A DNA stretch of 38,095 bases. Origin: an uncultured Chlorobiota bacterium. Its GTDB lineage: Bacteria > Bacteroidota > Bacteroidia > Bacteroidales > JAADGE01. The position numbers and the translations under genes are program-made. The stretch spans positions 1 to 38,095 of the forward strand of contig CAMZKV010000050.1 of assembly GCA_947311445.1 (NCBI GenBank), written 5' to 3'. This document shows positions 1-8,066 of this stretch, one piece after another. Under the pieces are notes generated by a model that was not told where the DNA came from, ran no database searches, and saw only the letters and a list, made by a program, of their open reading frames with translations. The stretch's first letter is position 1; each line of letters opens with the position of its first letter.

Positions 1-720
1 GCAGAATATATTAAAACAACTTCAAGCCAACTTCAAACATCCGAAGAAATTTTATATGAAGAAATTAGAAAAATATTAGGAAAAAAGTATGGAGATTTAA
101 AACAGAGAAAATTTAACCAACAAAAAAACACAAAAAAAGAGAATTGTTTGCTCCCGGTAGAAACTACAGGAATTTTTTCAAAACAAAATGAAAAGGAAAT
201 AATTTATTATTTGCTTAATTTCGGAAAAGAAATAATATCTAAAGATGAAGATGCAAACATTGAAGTTTCTGTTGCAGAGTATATTATAAGTGAAATTAAA
301 AACGAGAACTTAGAGTTTAAAAATTTATTGTATAAAGACATATTTGAAACATATGAACAGTTTTTAAAAAGTAATAACGAATTTGTAAGTAAATATTTTC
401 TAACCCATTCTAATGAAAAAATAAGCTCTGTTGTTTCAGAATTACTAAGTCCTAAAAAAGAACTTAGTAAATTATGGAAAAAAAGGGGAGGTTCAACTGA
501 AATGCCCGAGCAAAAACTTAATGAATCGGTGCCGGATGCTATTGAAAACTTTAAGCTTCAAATTGTTTTAAGAAAAGCTAAACAAATTAAAAAACAAATT
601 TCAGATTTAAAACCAGAGGAATATTCAGAAAAACTAAACCCATTATTAGAAACTCTAAAAAAAATGGATAATTTTAAAATAGAACTTACAAGATATACGG
701 AAAAACTTGCTTTATTGTAA
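1..720 (+). CDS. dnaG: DNA primase DnaG, C-terminal fragment (5' end outside window)
   Basis: The reading frame is open from base 1 to the TAA at 718-720, giving 240 codons with no start inside the window, so this is the 3' end of a longer gene. The residues resemble the C-terminal third of Bacteroidota DnaG: a helix-rich stretch containing EKEIIYYLLNFGKEI and, near the end, KQIKKQISDLKPEEYSEKLN. In DnaG this part holds the helicase-interaction domain, which recruits primase to DnaB at the fork. The zinc-binding and TOPRIM catalytic domains would lie upstream and cannot be checked. The TTG at 148 is internal and not a real start. The gene ends directly at a strong hairpin terminator and converges on the LysM gene. 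The assignment rests on family resemblance of a fast-evolving domain, so it is good but not certain. Confidence 0.75.
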   Translation, partial: AEYIKTTSSQLQTSEEILYEEIRKILGKKYGDLKQRKFNQQKNTKKENCLLPVETTGIFSKQNEKEIIYYLLNFGKEIISKDEDANIEVSVAEYIISEIKNENLEFKNLLYKDIFETYEQFLKSNNEFVSKYFLTHSNEKISSVVSELLSPKKELSKLWKKRGGSTEMPEQKLNESVPDAIENFKLQIVLRKAKQIKKQISDLKPEEYSEKLNPLLETLKKMDNFKIELTRYTEKLALL

Positions 721-753
721 AAAAAAGAGCCTGAAACCTTCAAGCTCTTTTTT
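721..753. terminator. bidirectional intrinsic terminator (dnaG / kbp)
   Basis: Arms 721-730 (AAAAAAGAGC) and 744-753 (GCTCTTTTTT) are perfectly complementary over 10 bp. After one C/A mismatch the stem continues four more pairs (TGAA with TTCA) around an ACC loop. It has a T run on both strands and sits between two convergent genes, so it can end transcription from either side. Confidence 0.9.
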
Positions 754-769
754 AAATTTTCATTACAGG

Positions 770-1210
770 CTATAACTCAGGAATTCTTAAAACTTGCCCA
801 GGGTAAATTAAATTTACATCTTTAAGCATTGGCTTATTTGCTTCAAAAATTGCATTGTATTTCATTGCATCACCATACATTTCTTTTGAAATTTTACTTA
901 AAGAATCTCCACTTTTAACAGTGTAAAATCTTGACTCAACTTCTGGTTCGGCAGTTTCTTTAACAGACATAAAATCTTCAACTTCCGCAATTCCTTTAAC
1001 GTTTCCTACTGTTAAAACAATTTTTTCTTTCACTTTTAGTTGTTCAACAACTCCCCAAACTGCAGCTTTTTCTTCTTTAACCTCAATTCGTAATCCTTCA
1101 ACACCTAAGTCATATTTGTTTATTAAATCTGTCATTAATTTTGCTTTCGCATCGTCGCTCATTCCGGTACTTTTTTCTCCGGAACTTTTCATAAATGAAA
1201 ATAATCCCAT
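770..1210 (-). CDS. kbp: BON and LysM domain protein, Kbp/YgaU-like
   Basis: The 146-residue product has the domain order of E. coli Kbp (YgaU): a short N-terminus (MGLFSFMKSSGEK, very like the E. coli one), a BON domain at about residues 25-85, and a C-terminal LysM domain at about 95-145 (FYTVKSGDSLSKISKEMYGD through IYPGQVLRIPEL). It has no signal peptide, which fits a cytoplasmic protein. E. coli Kbp binds K+ and is induced by osmotic stress; K+ binding here is inferred from homology. The ATG at 1208-1210 is the natural start. A -7 element (TATCTTTG on the minus strand, 1243-1250) lies 33 bases upstream. The gene is monocistronic, convergent with dnaG and divergent from ftsK. Confidence 0.85.
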   Translation of the reverse strand: MGLFSFMKSSGEKSTGMSDDAKAKLMTDLINKYDLGVEGLRIEVKEEKAAVWGVVEQLKVKEKIVLTVGNVKGIAEVEDFMSVKETAEPEVESRFYTVKSGDSLSKISKEMYGDAMKYNAIFEANKPMLKDVNLIYPGQVLRIPEL

Positions 1211-1242
1211 AATTTATTTTGATTTTGTTAAAAATAAAAACC

Positions 1243-1250
1243 CAAAGATA
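1243..1250 (-). promoter_or_regulatory. -7 promoter element for the kbp-like gene
   Basis: On the minus strand this reads TATCTTTG, an exact match to the Bacteroidota -7 consensus TAnnTTTG, 33 bases before the ATG. I do not see a good TTTG at the usual -33 distance, so this is a partial promoter match. Confidence 0.5.
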
Positions 1251-1315
1251 CATAAAAAAAATAAAAATAAAAACTAGCAATGCTTTACAATCTCTAAACT
1301 TTCAATAAAAATATA

Positions 1316-1323
1316 TATCTTTG
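1316..1323 (+). promoter_or_regulatory. -7 promoter element for ftsK
   Basis: TATCTTTG matches TAnnTTTG and lies 40 bases before the ftsK ATG. No clear -33 TTTG is present. Together with the minus-strand element at 1243-1250 it makes a compact divergent promoter region for kbp and ftsK. Confidence 0.5.
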
Positions 1324-1363
1324 CTTTTTGAAATATTAAGAGAAAAATATACTCCAATATAAA

Positions 1364-3940
1364 ATGGCAACGAAAAAAAGAACAAAAGCAAATAAAACTA
1401 ATAAAAAAATATCTCTAAAAAAAAGAGTAAATAAAAAGTTTCAAGATAAAAAATTTAGAACATATTGGGGTACGTTTTTTATACTTCTAGCTATTCTTTT
1501 ATTAATTTCATTTATTTCTTCACTCTCAACATGGAAAGACGACCAAGACATCATTGATTTAAATTGGTTTGATTATTTATTTAATTCATCTATAAATTCA
1601 GAAAATATTGTTGGGAAAATTGGAGCATTGCTATCTCACCTATTCATGTATAACTGGTTTGGTTTGGCATCTTTTTCTTTCACACTTTTATTTTTTGTTT
1701 TAGGGCTTAAAATTTTAAAAGTATATAAAAAAAGAATCTTACCAATCATTAAAAATGTATTTTTCTTAGTTTTTTGGGTTTCAATCTTTTCGGCACTTTT
1801 GTTCAGTAACTCATCAAACGATATTCTATACGGAAAGTTTGGCTTTGAAGCACACAAATGGTTGAAATCTATTCTTGGAGTTTTTGGAGAAACAACAGTT
1901 CTTGTAATTTCTTTATTAGCCTTTTTAGCAATTGTTATTGATGGCTTTAGTAATAAAATTAAATCAATACTAGAACCAATATTTAATAAGAAAAAAATAT
2001 CTGAAAAAATTAGTAAGATAAAAGAAAATATAATTCTGGAAAAAACTGACTATTTTGATAAAGAAGAAAAATCGAAAAATAAAAAGACTCAAAATAATGA
2101 AAAAACACAAGAAAAAGATGGTGCAATAATATTCGATTTAGATGAAGAAGATGAAGAAAAGCAAATAACAAAAAAGAGAAACTATAAACTATTAGATGAT
2201 GGAAAAAAAATTGAAAATGAAGATGATTTATCATTTGAAATAAATAAAAAAAGAGAAGACTATACTTCGGAATTTGACGAAGACAAAGCCACATCAAATA
2301 AAGAAGAAGTTGAAAAAGATGAATTTCAACATTTTCCGGAAAATCAAACTAGGAGAATTGAAGTTGGAGAATTAGTTTTAGATGTTACTCAAAACCAAGA
2401 TATTTTATCGGAAAAAATTCCAATGAAGGAGTTTACTAATTACGATCCTACATTAGATTTGTCAAATTATGAACTGCCCGGCATTGATCTTCTTGAAGAT
2501 CATAAAGCAGGAAACCCCGAAGTAACAAAAGATGAATTAATCAGAAATAAAAATAAAATTGTTGAAACCTTAAAGCATTATAAGATTGAAATTCAGAAAA
2601 TTAAGGCTACAATTGGACCAACTCTTACTCTTTATGAAATAGTTCCTGCCCCTGGAGTAAGAATTTCTAAAATTAGAAACTTAGAAGATGATATTGCTTT
2701 GAGCCTTGCCGCATACGGAATAAGAATTATTGCTCCTATGCCCGGAAGAGGAACAATTGGGATTGAAGTTCCTAATGAAAAACCTGATATTGTTTCTTTT
2801 AGGTCTGTTATAAAATCAGCAGCTTTTCAAGAATCTAAAATGGAATTGCCAATTGCACTAGGGAAAACAATTTCAAATGAATCTTATGTTGTTGATTTAG
2901 TTAAGATGCCTCACATGCTTGTTGCCGGAGCTACCGGACAAGGAAAATCCGTTGGACTAAATGCGATAATTGCATCAATTTTATATAAAAAACACCCAGC
3001 ACAAGTTAAATTTGTTCTAGTTGACCCCAAAAAGGTTGAACTTACACTATATGAAAGATTAGAAAACCATTTTCTTGCCACATTGCCAGATTCAAAAGAA
3101 CCAATAATAACTGACAATCAGGAAGTTATACACACCGTAGGCTCATTAAATATTGAAATGGACAATAGATACCAACTACTAAAAAAAGCCAAAACAAGGA
3201 ATATAAAAGAATATAATGCAAAATTTATCTCTCGTCAACTAAACCCTGAAAACGGGCATCAATATTTGCCTTATATTGTATTGGTAATAGATGAATTTGC
3301 CGACCTAATTATGACAGCAGGAAAAGAAATTGAGCTTCCAATAGCCCGTTTAGCACAGCTTGCAAGAGCAATAGGGATACACCTAATTGTTGCAACACAA
3401 AGACCATCAACAAATATAATTACAGGAGTTATAAAAGCAAATTTCCCAGCAAGGGTAGCTTTTAGAGTAGCTTCAATGGTTGATTCTCGAACAATTTTGG
3501 ATAGTCCGGGAGCTAATCGCCTAATAGGACGAGGAGATATGTTAATAACTCAAGGGAGTGATATGGTGCGTTTGCAATGTGCATTTATTGACACTCCCGA
3601 GCTAGACGAAATAACAAAGTTTATAGAAAAACAACAATCCTATCCAATGCCTTTCTTATTACCTGAGCCAGAAACAGACTCCGAAGACGAACCGGGAGCT
3701 GTGGATTTACACAATAGAGATGAACTTTTTGAGGAAGCAGCAAGAATTTTAGTAATAAATCAATCCGGTTCTACCTCAATGATACAGAGAAAACTTGCAA
3801 TTGGATACAACAGAGCCGGTAGAATAGTTGATCAACTTGAAGCAGCAGGAATTGTTGGTCCAGCAAAAGGAAGCAAACCAAGAGATGTTTATATTATGGA
3901 CGAATACTCCCTACAAACATTATTAGACTCTTTACCATAA
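1364..3940 (+). CDS. ftsK: DNA translocase FtsK/SpoIIIE
   Basis: FtsK is the membrane-anchored, ATP-driven motor that moves chromosome ends through the closing septum. The 858-residue product shows all its parts. A very basic N-terminus is followed by about four membrane segments (residues 35-200), then a charged, low-complexity linker (about 210-360). The motor comes next: Walker A GATGQGKS at 522-529 and Walker B hydrophobic run ending in DE at 643-644. A C-terminal winged-helix gamma domain (about 785-845, LFEEAARILV to GPAKGSKPRDV) reads KOPS-type polarity sequences. The ATG at 1364 follows an A-rich stretch usual for the phylum. A LolA-like gene follows 58 bases later, an arrangement common in Bacteroidota. 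Confidence 0.97.
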   Translation: MATKKRTKANKTNKKISLKKRVNKKFQDKKFRTYWGTFFILLAILLLISFISSLSTWKDDQDIIDLNWFDYLFNSSINSENIVGKIGALLSHLFMYNWFGLASFSFTLLFFVLGLKILKVYKKRILPIIKNVFFLVFWVSIFSALLFSNSSNDILYGKFGFEAHKWLKSILGVFGETTVLVISLLAFLAIVIDGFSNKIKSILEPIFNKKKISEKISKIKENIILEKTDYFDKEEKSKNKKTQNNEKTQEKDGAIIFDLDEEDEEKQITKKRNYKLLDDGKKIENEDDLSFEINKKREDYTSEFDEDKATSNKEEVEKDEFQHFPENQTRRIEVGELVLDVTQNQDILSEKIPMKEFTNYDPTLDLSNYELPGIDLLEDHKAGNPEVTKDELIRNKNKIVETLKHYKIEIQKIKATIGPTLTLYEIVPAPGVRISKIRNLEDDIALSLAAYGIRIIAPMPGRGTIGIEVPNEKPDIVSFRSVIKSAAFQESKMELPIALGKTISNESYVVDLVKMPHMLVAGATGQGKSVGLNAIIASILYKKHPAQVKFVLVDPKKVELTLYERLENHFLATLPDSKEPIITDNQEVIHTVGSLNIEMDNRYQLLKKAKTRNIKEYNAKFISRQLNPENGHQYLPYIVLVIDEFADLIMTAGKEIELPIARLAQLARAIGIHLIVATQRPSTNIITGVIKANFPARVAFRVASMVDSRTILDSPGANRLIGRGDMLITQGSDMVRLQCAFIDTPELDEITKFIEKQQSYPMPFLLPEPETDSEDEPGAVDLHNRDELFEEAARILVINQSGSTSMIQRKLAIGYNRAGRIVDQLEAAGIVGPAKGSKPRDVYIMDEYSLQTLLDSLP

Positions 3941-3998
3941 TCAATACCATAATAACAAATCGGCACATTTTTTGTTTTAATATATTAAATTTTTGAAA

Positions 3999-4667
3999 AT
4001 GAAATATATTTTTCTATTTATATCTATTCTATTAACTATAACATACTCTTCTTATTCTCAAATTGAATTGACTAAAGACCCTCAGGCAAAAAAAATATTA
4101 GATGCAGTATCTAAACAAATTGAATCCTATAACAGTCTTAGAATAAAATTTGATTATATAATTGAGAACAAACAAAATAATTTCAAACAAACACATAAAG
4201 GCTATGCCTTTTTACAAGGGGAAAAGTATAAAATTATTATACCAACAATTGAAATCTTTTCTGATGGAGATAATGTTTGGACATATTCAAAGGAAAGCAA
4301 TGAAATAACAATTACTAAAGTTGTAAACGATGAAGAATCAATTTATAATCCGGCAAAACTTTTCAATTTATATAAAAACGGCTATAAATACTTACTGATT
4401 GGCGAAGAAAAAATTGAAAATGTAAAATATAGTGTAATTGATTTATTTCCTGAAAACTTGTCGGAAAGTTTATATTCAAAAATTAGAATTAAAATAAAAA
4501 AAGCAACAAATGAAATTTTTGTTATTGATACATATGGTAAATCAGGATTAAATAACTATCTTACAATAAAAGAAAACAAGCCGAACATTAAAGTAACAGA
4601 ACAAATGTTTAATTTTGATAAATCCAAATATCCTGACGATATTGAGATAATAGATATGAGATTTTAA
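3999..4667 (+). CDS. lolA: LolA-like periplasmic lipoprotein carrier
   Basis: The start is taken as the ATG at 3999, not the in-frame TTG two codons upstream, because the ATG gives a clean signal peptide (MKYIFLFISILLTITYSSYSQ) with likely cleavage before the Gln. The mature protein, about 200 residues, has the alternating pattern of a LolA/LolB half-barrel: DPQAKKILDAVSKQIESY then LRIKFDY at the N-terminus, and GDNVWTYSKESNEITI and NPAKLFNLYKNGYKY in the middle. LolA ferries lipoproteins from the inner to the outer membrane. Position directly after ftsK supports the call. A paralogue with a different lipid cargo is possible. Confidence 0.85.
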   Translation: MKYIFLFISILLTITYSSYSQIELTKDPQAKKILDAVSKQIESYNSLRIKFDYIIENKQNNFKQTHKGYAFLQGEKYKIIIPTIEIFSDGDNVWTYSKESNEITITKVVNDEESIYNPAKLFNLYKNGYKYLLIGEEKIENVKYSVIDLFPENLSESLYSKIRIKIKKATNEIFVIDTYGKSGLNNYLTIKENKPNIKVTEQMFNFDKSKYPDDIEIIDMRF

Positions 4668-4699
4668 TTTAATAAACTAAAATATTAAAAAAAAATAAC

Positions 4700-4707
4700 T
4701 ATATTTG
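4700..4707 (+). promoter_or_regulatory. -7 promoter element for the receiver-domain gene
   Basis: TATATTTG matches TAnnTTTG exactly and lies 22 bases before the ATG at 4730. This suggests the response regulator has its own promoter rather than depending on lolA read-through. The -33 region is A-rich and carries no clear TTTG. Confidence 0.45.
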
Positions 4708-4729
4708 TAGTCCCCAATAAACAAGTATT

Positions 4730-5116
4730 ATGAGTAACACAAAAGTTTTAATAGTTGAAGATGACGGTATGTTGTGTACTGTTTTTGAAATGTTTCTTGA
4801 AGAATTAGAATATGTTCATTGTGGTACTGTTCCATCAAGCGAAGAAGCCTTGGCTGTTTGTGAAACTAATAAACCCGATTTAGTTTTAATGGATATTCAT
4901 CTAGAAGGTAATCTTGACGGGATTGAGCTTGCTAAAATTATACTAGAAAGATATAACATTCCAATTATATACATATCCGGCGATAGTGATGTTAGTACCG
5001 TAAAAAGAGCCGTTTTAAGAAATACATATGGGTTCATGACAAAACCGGTATATAAAAACAGCTTACAGTTAAATATAGAATTTGCTCTTTTAAAGCACAA
5101 TCTACTTAATAAATAA
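4730..5116 (+). CDS. stand-alone response regulator receiver domain protein
   Basis: The 128 residues make one complete CheY-like receiver domain and nothing else. Visible active-site residues are the acidic pair D11-D12, the phospho-acceptor D55 in VLMDIHL, S83 in IYISGDSD, and K105 in the FMTKP motif. All are in the expected places, so it should accept a phosphate. There is no DNA-binding or enzymatic output domain and no histidine kinase nearby, so it probably acts through a partner encoded elsewhere. The insertion HLEGNLDGIELA after the Asp is common in receivers associated with PAS/kinase relays. The YidD-like gene follows after 16 bases. Confidence 0.92.
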   Translation: MSNTKVLIVEDDGMLCTVFEMFLEELEYVHCGTVPSSEEALAVCETNKPDLVLMDIHLEGNLDGIELAKIILERYNIPIIYISGDSDVSTVKRAVLRNTYGFMTKPVYKNSLQLNIEFALLKHNLLNK

Positions 5117-5132
5117 ATTAATTGCCTCTGTC

Positions 5133-5504
5133 ATGCAATTTAAACGACAACTAATTTTTTTAGTTTCATTCTTCTTTTTTTTGGTTTTTAAACCTTGCTT
5201 CTCCCAAACAGAAAACAATTACCAAACTAAGTTTGTAAACTTATTGAAAAATAAGGAGATTCACAAACACATAAACACACCCTACACCGGAATTATTGGG
5301 TTTTATAAAAAATATATATCGACTCAAGATTATGGAAGTTGTCCATATTCGCTTTCTTGTTCTATATATTCTAAAAATGCTATTGAAAAGTATGGAGTAG
5401 TAGCAGGAACAATAATGGCTTTCGACAGACTATCAAGATGCAACAGAAATAGTGAAAATAAGTATGAACACACTATGCAAAATAAAATCATTGACAAACC
5501 ATAA
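5133..5504 (+). CDS. YidD-like protein with an N-terminal signal peptide
   Basis: Residues about 52-108 match the YidD (membrane protein insertion efficiency factor) signature. FYKKYIS is followed by the two-Cys block CPYSLSCSIYSKNAIEKYG and the RLSRCNRN tail motif. YidD proteins help insert membrane proteins with YidC and are usually about 70-90 residues and cytoplasm-facing. This one is 123 residues and starts with a hydrophobic, signal-peptide-like segment (QLIFLVSFFFFLVFKPCFSQ) that would send the Cys-rich domain to the periplasm. The family's usual Pro in the Cys block (CxxxPSC) is replaced by Leu-Ser. It is 5 bases upstream of the amidohydrolase gene. Family membership is clear; the YidD function is uncertain because of the altered topology. 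Confidence 0.75.
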   Translation: MQFKRQLIFLVSFFFFLVFKPCFSQTENNYQTKFVNLLKNKEIHKHINTPYTGIIGFYKKYISTQDYGSCPYSLSCSIYSKNAIEKYGVVAGTIMAFDRLSRCNRNSENKYEHTMQNKIIDKP

Positions 5505-5509
5505 TTAAG

Positions 5510-6700
5510 ATGAAAGTTCGAAAAATATCTGCAAATTATATTTTTACAGGAAAAAAAGTTCTAAAAAAAGCTATTATTGAACTTGAAGAGACAGGAAAAA
5601 TACTTAATGTAATTGATACAAAAGGGAACTTGCAAGAAGAAGAATCTCTTGAGTTTTATTCAGGTGTAATTGTTCCGGGATTTATAAATGCACATTGCCA
5701 TTTAGAATTATCCCATATGAAAGGATTAATTGATAACCAAACAGTACAAGCTTTACCCGGTTTTATTGATGAAATTATAAGCAAAAGAAATTTTCCTGAC
5801 GATCTACAAGAAAAAATTCAAAAAGCAGATTTTGAAATGCAAAAAAATGGAATAGTTGCTGTTGGAGACATTTCAAATACTGATGATAGTTTTAATATAA
5901 AAAAAAACAGTAAAATTTATTACCACACTTTCGTAGAAACTTTCACAATAAACAATCAAAAATCTGATGAGGCTTTTGAAAGTGCAAAAATAAATCTGAA
6001 AAAATTAAATACTTTGGGCTTAAAAGGAACCATTGTTCCTCATGCGTCATACTCAGTTCCTGATAAGCTATATTCAAAAATTGAAAATTTTGATAAAGAA
6101 AATTTAAAAATAATATCTGTTCATAACCAAGAAACAACAAGTGAAGATGAAGCAATTAAATCAAAAACAGGTGCACTTGCCGAAGTTCTACAAAACAAAG
6201 GTTTTGAACTTTCCGACTTTTCTTACAAAGGAAAAAATGCAATAGAAAATTCTTTGGCACACCAAAACCAGAACAATAATATATTGTTGATACACAACAC
6301 CTTCACAAGCAAAGAGAATGTTAAATTTGCCGAAAAGTTTTCCCAAAATATTTATTGGGTTTTTTGCCCACTATCAAATTTATATATTGAAAACACACTT
6401 CCTAATGTGCCAATTTTTTTTAATAATGATATAAAAACTTGCATTGGAACAGACAGCTATGCCTCAAACACTGAACTGTCAATCTTAAGTGAGTTAAAAA
6501 CAATCACAAAACATTTTCCGGAAATTTCCTTCAAAGACCTAATAAAATCAGCTTGTCTCAATGGAGCAAAAGCATTAAAAATTGATAATAAATTTGGGAG
6601 TATAGAAAAAGGAAAAACACCGGGAATTAATTTAATATCAGATTTTGATTACCAAAATATGCGTCTAAAAAAAGAAAGTAAAATTAAGGTTTTAAATTAA
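5510..6700 (+). CDS. amidohydrolase-family metal-dependent hydrolase (deaminase-like)
   Basis: The 396-residue protein has the amidohydrolase superfamily fold pattern. A small N-terminal beta sandwich leads into the metal-binding H62-x-H64 (NAHCHLELSHMKG). Further on are a His at about 205 in SVHNQETTSEDEA and D315 in IGTDSYASN, the usual metal and catalytic Asp position. This resembles the cytosine/aminofutalosine/S-adenosylhomocysteine deaminase branch (SsnA/MtaD-like). The HxH-LE-SH-KG region is like that seen in aminofutalosine deaminases of the menaquinone pathway, but no other futalosine-pathway gene is in the window, so the substrate stays open. No signal peptide: cytoplasmic. Confidence 0.85.
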   Translation: MKVRKISANYIFTGKKVLKKAIIELEETGKILNVIDTKGNLQEEESLEFYSGVIVPGFINAHCHLELSHMKGLIDNQTVQALPGFIDEIISKRNFPDDLQEKIQKADFEMQKNGIVAVGDISNTDDSFNIKKNSKIYYHTFVETFTINNQKSDEAFESAKINLKKLNTLGLKGTIVPHASYSVPDKLYSKIENFDKENLKIISVHNQETTSEDEAIKSKTGALAEVLQNKGFELSDFSYKGKNAIENSLAHQNQNNNILLIHNTFTSKENVKFAEKFSQNIYWVFCPLSNLYIENTLPNVPIFFNNDIKTCIGTDSYASNTELSILSELKTITKHFPEISFKDLIKSACLNGAKALKIDNKFGSIEKGKTPGINLISDFDYQNMRLKKESKIKVLN

Positions 6701-7010
6701 ATATTGAACGCTAAAATGAAAAATGGTTTTATTTTAATTTTATTATACTAAAAAATAATTTCTTATAATGGTATATGATTTGTAAAAATAGATGCTAAAC
6801 TTTAAATTTGTTTAGTAAAAAATTACAATAACTATTGTCAGTCTTGACTTTTTGTTACTTTTGTGTCAGGACAATCTCGACACATAGCAAGGTAAGAATC
6901 AATTTGCCAGAAACATGTAATTTTTTATTCAAAAAGAAGGTAGTATTAAGTTTTTTTTATAAAAGATTTATAATAAAATAGTTGTCGTTTCATGAATATT
7001 CTTGTAAATA
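6701..7010 (+). other. 310-bp intergenic region with leader of the glycan cluster
   Basis: No gene is visible. It holds a weak 6-bp hairpin (CTAAAC 6795-6800 / GTTTAG 6810-6815), a good promoter (6835-6863), a palindrome over the expected transcript start (6862-6884) and an untranslated leader of about 140 bases before the first glycosyltransferase. The leader has no recognisable riboswitch and no UpxY-type antitermination gene is nearby. Confidence 0.6.
6835..6863 (+). promoter_or_regulatory. Bacteroidota-type promoter of the glycan cluster
   Basis: TTG at 6835-6837 is followed by an 18-base spacer and TACTTTTG at 6856-6863, an exact TAnnTTTG -7 box. Predicted transcription start is near 6870, leaving a leader of about 140 bases. 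Spacing and motif agree with the phylum's primary sigma consensus. Confidence 0.65.
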
Positions 7011-8066
7011 ATGAAAAAAATAATTTTTATTGCTCCCAATTTTTCACCTTTTGTTGAAAAAGATTATATAACATTAAAAAAAAAGGCATATGTTAAAGAA
7101 TTTATATATAACCCACAAAAACAATTAAATAAAATTGTACGTGAAATAGCACGATTATTTGTGTTTTTAATTAAAAACATAAGAAAATCAGATATTATTT
7201 ATTGTTGGTTTGCTGATTACCATTCTTTTTTCCCAATGCTATTTGCGAAAATTTTTAATAAACAGGCTGTAATTATCGTAGGTGGCTATGATGCAGTTAG
7301 TATTCCGGAAATAAATTATGGTGTTTTTAATAAAAAAGGTATTCTTCCCATATTGGTAAAGCTTAGTTACAAAATGTCAACACTTATTTTACCAGTTGAC
7401 AAAAGTCTAATAGAGGGAACAAATTATTATGCTAACAAAAAAGGAATTAAAACGGGGGTTAAACATTTTGTTAAAAATCTAAAAGCAACTATTGTTGAAG
7501 TTCCAACCGGCTATGATAGCTCAAAATGGATAAAAAAAGAAGAAATTCATAAGAACCAAACTGTTATTACAATAGCAAGCACTAAAAATATGGTAACATA
7601 TAAACTAAAAGGGCTTAATTTGTTCATTGAACTTGCAAAGAAAATGCAAGATAAAGAATTTCTTATAATAGGAGTTTCCTTAAAAATACAGAATTATATA
7701 AAAAGTAAAAATATAAAGAATTTAAAAGTCTATGCATTTGTTGAAAATAACCAATTAGTTAATTATTTAGCCAAATCAAAAGTTTATTGCCAATTTTCTT
7801 TAAGTGAAGGCTTGCCAAATGTTCTTTGTGAAGCAATGTTATGTGAGTGTGTTCCTGTTGGGTCAAGTGCAAATGGCATACCTAAAGGAATTGGAGAAGC
7901 TGGGTTTGTGTTAGAAGAACAAAATGTAGATAAAGCGGTAGAATTAGTGAAAAAAGCACTGGCTTCAAGTGATGATTTAGGTAAAAAAGCAAGACAGCAT
8001 ATTATTAATAATTTTTCTCATGAAAAAAGAGAACAGTCTTTATATAAATTGTTAAATTTACAATAA
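7011..8066 (+). CDS. glycosyltransferase family 4-like protein
   Basis: The 351 residues form a GT-B type transferase. The N-terminal Rossmann half begins KKIIFIAPNFSPF and includes VIIVGGYDAVSIPE. The C-terminal half carries the GT4-like nucleotide-sugar binding region FSLSEGLPNVLCEAMLCECV followed by VGSSANGIPKGIGEAGFVL, where the E of SEGLPN and the E of LCEAM are the usual conserved pair. It probably adds a sugar to a lipid-linked glycan at the inner face of the membrane; donor and acceptor cannot be read from sequence. Its TAA overlaps the ATG of the next gene by one base (TAATG), so the two are translationally coupled. Confidence 0.88.
   Translation: MKKIIFIAPNFSPFVEKDYITLKKKAYVKEFIYNPQKQLNKIVREIARLFVFLIKNIRKSDIIYCWFADYHSFFPMLFAKIFNKQAVIIVGGYDAVSIPEINYGVFNKKGILPILVKLSYKMSTLILPVDKSLIEGTNYYANKKGIKTGVKHFVKNLKATIVEVPTGYDSSKWIKKEEIHKNQTVITIASTKNMVTYKLKGLNLFIELAKKMQDKEFLIIGVSLKIQNYIKSKNIKNLKVYAFVENNQLVNYLAKSKVYCQFSLSEGLPNVLCEAMLCECVPVGSSANGIPKGIGEAGFVLEEQNVDKAVELVKKALASSDDLGKKARQHIINNFSHEKREQSLYKLLNLQ

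Noticed and set aside
2040-2330. Lys/Glu-rich low-complexity run in ftsK as a possible repeat or frameshift
   Set aside because: The frame stays open, and a variable charged linker is normal in FtsK.
6795-6815. CTAAAC/GTTTAG hairpin as terminator of the amidohydrolase gene
   Set aside because: Only 6 bp with a 9-base loop and no T run after it; too weak to call.
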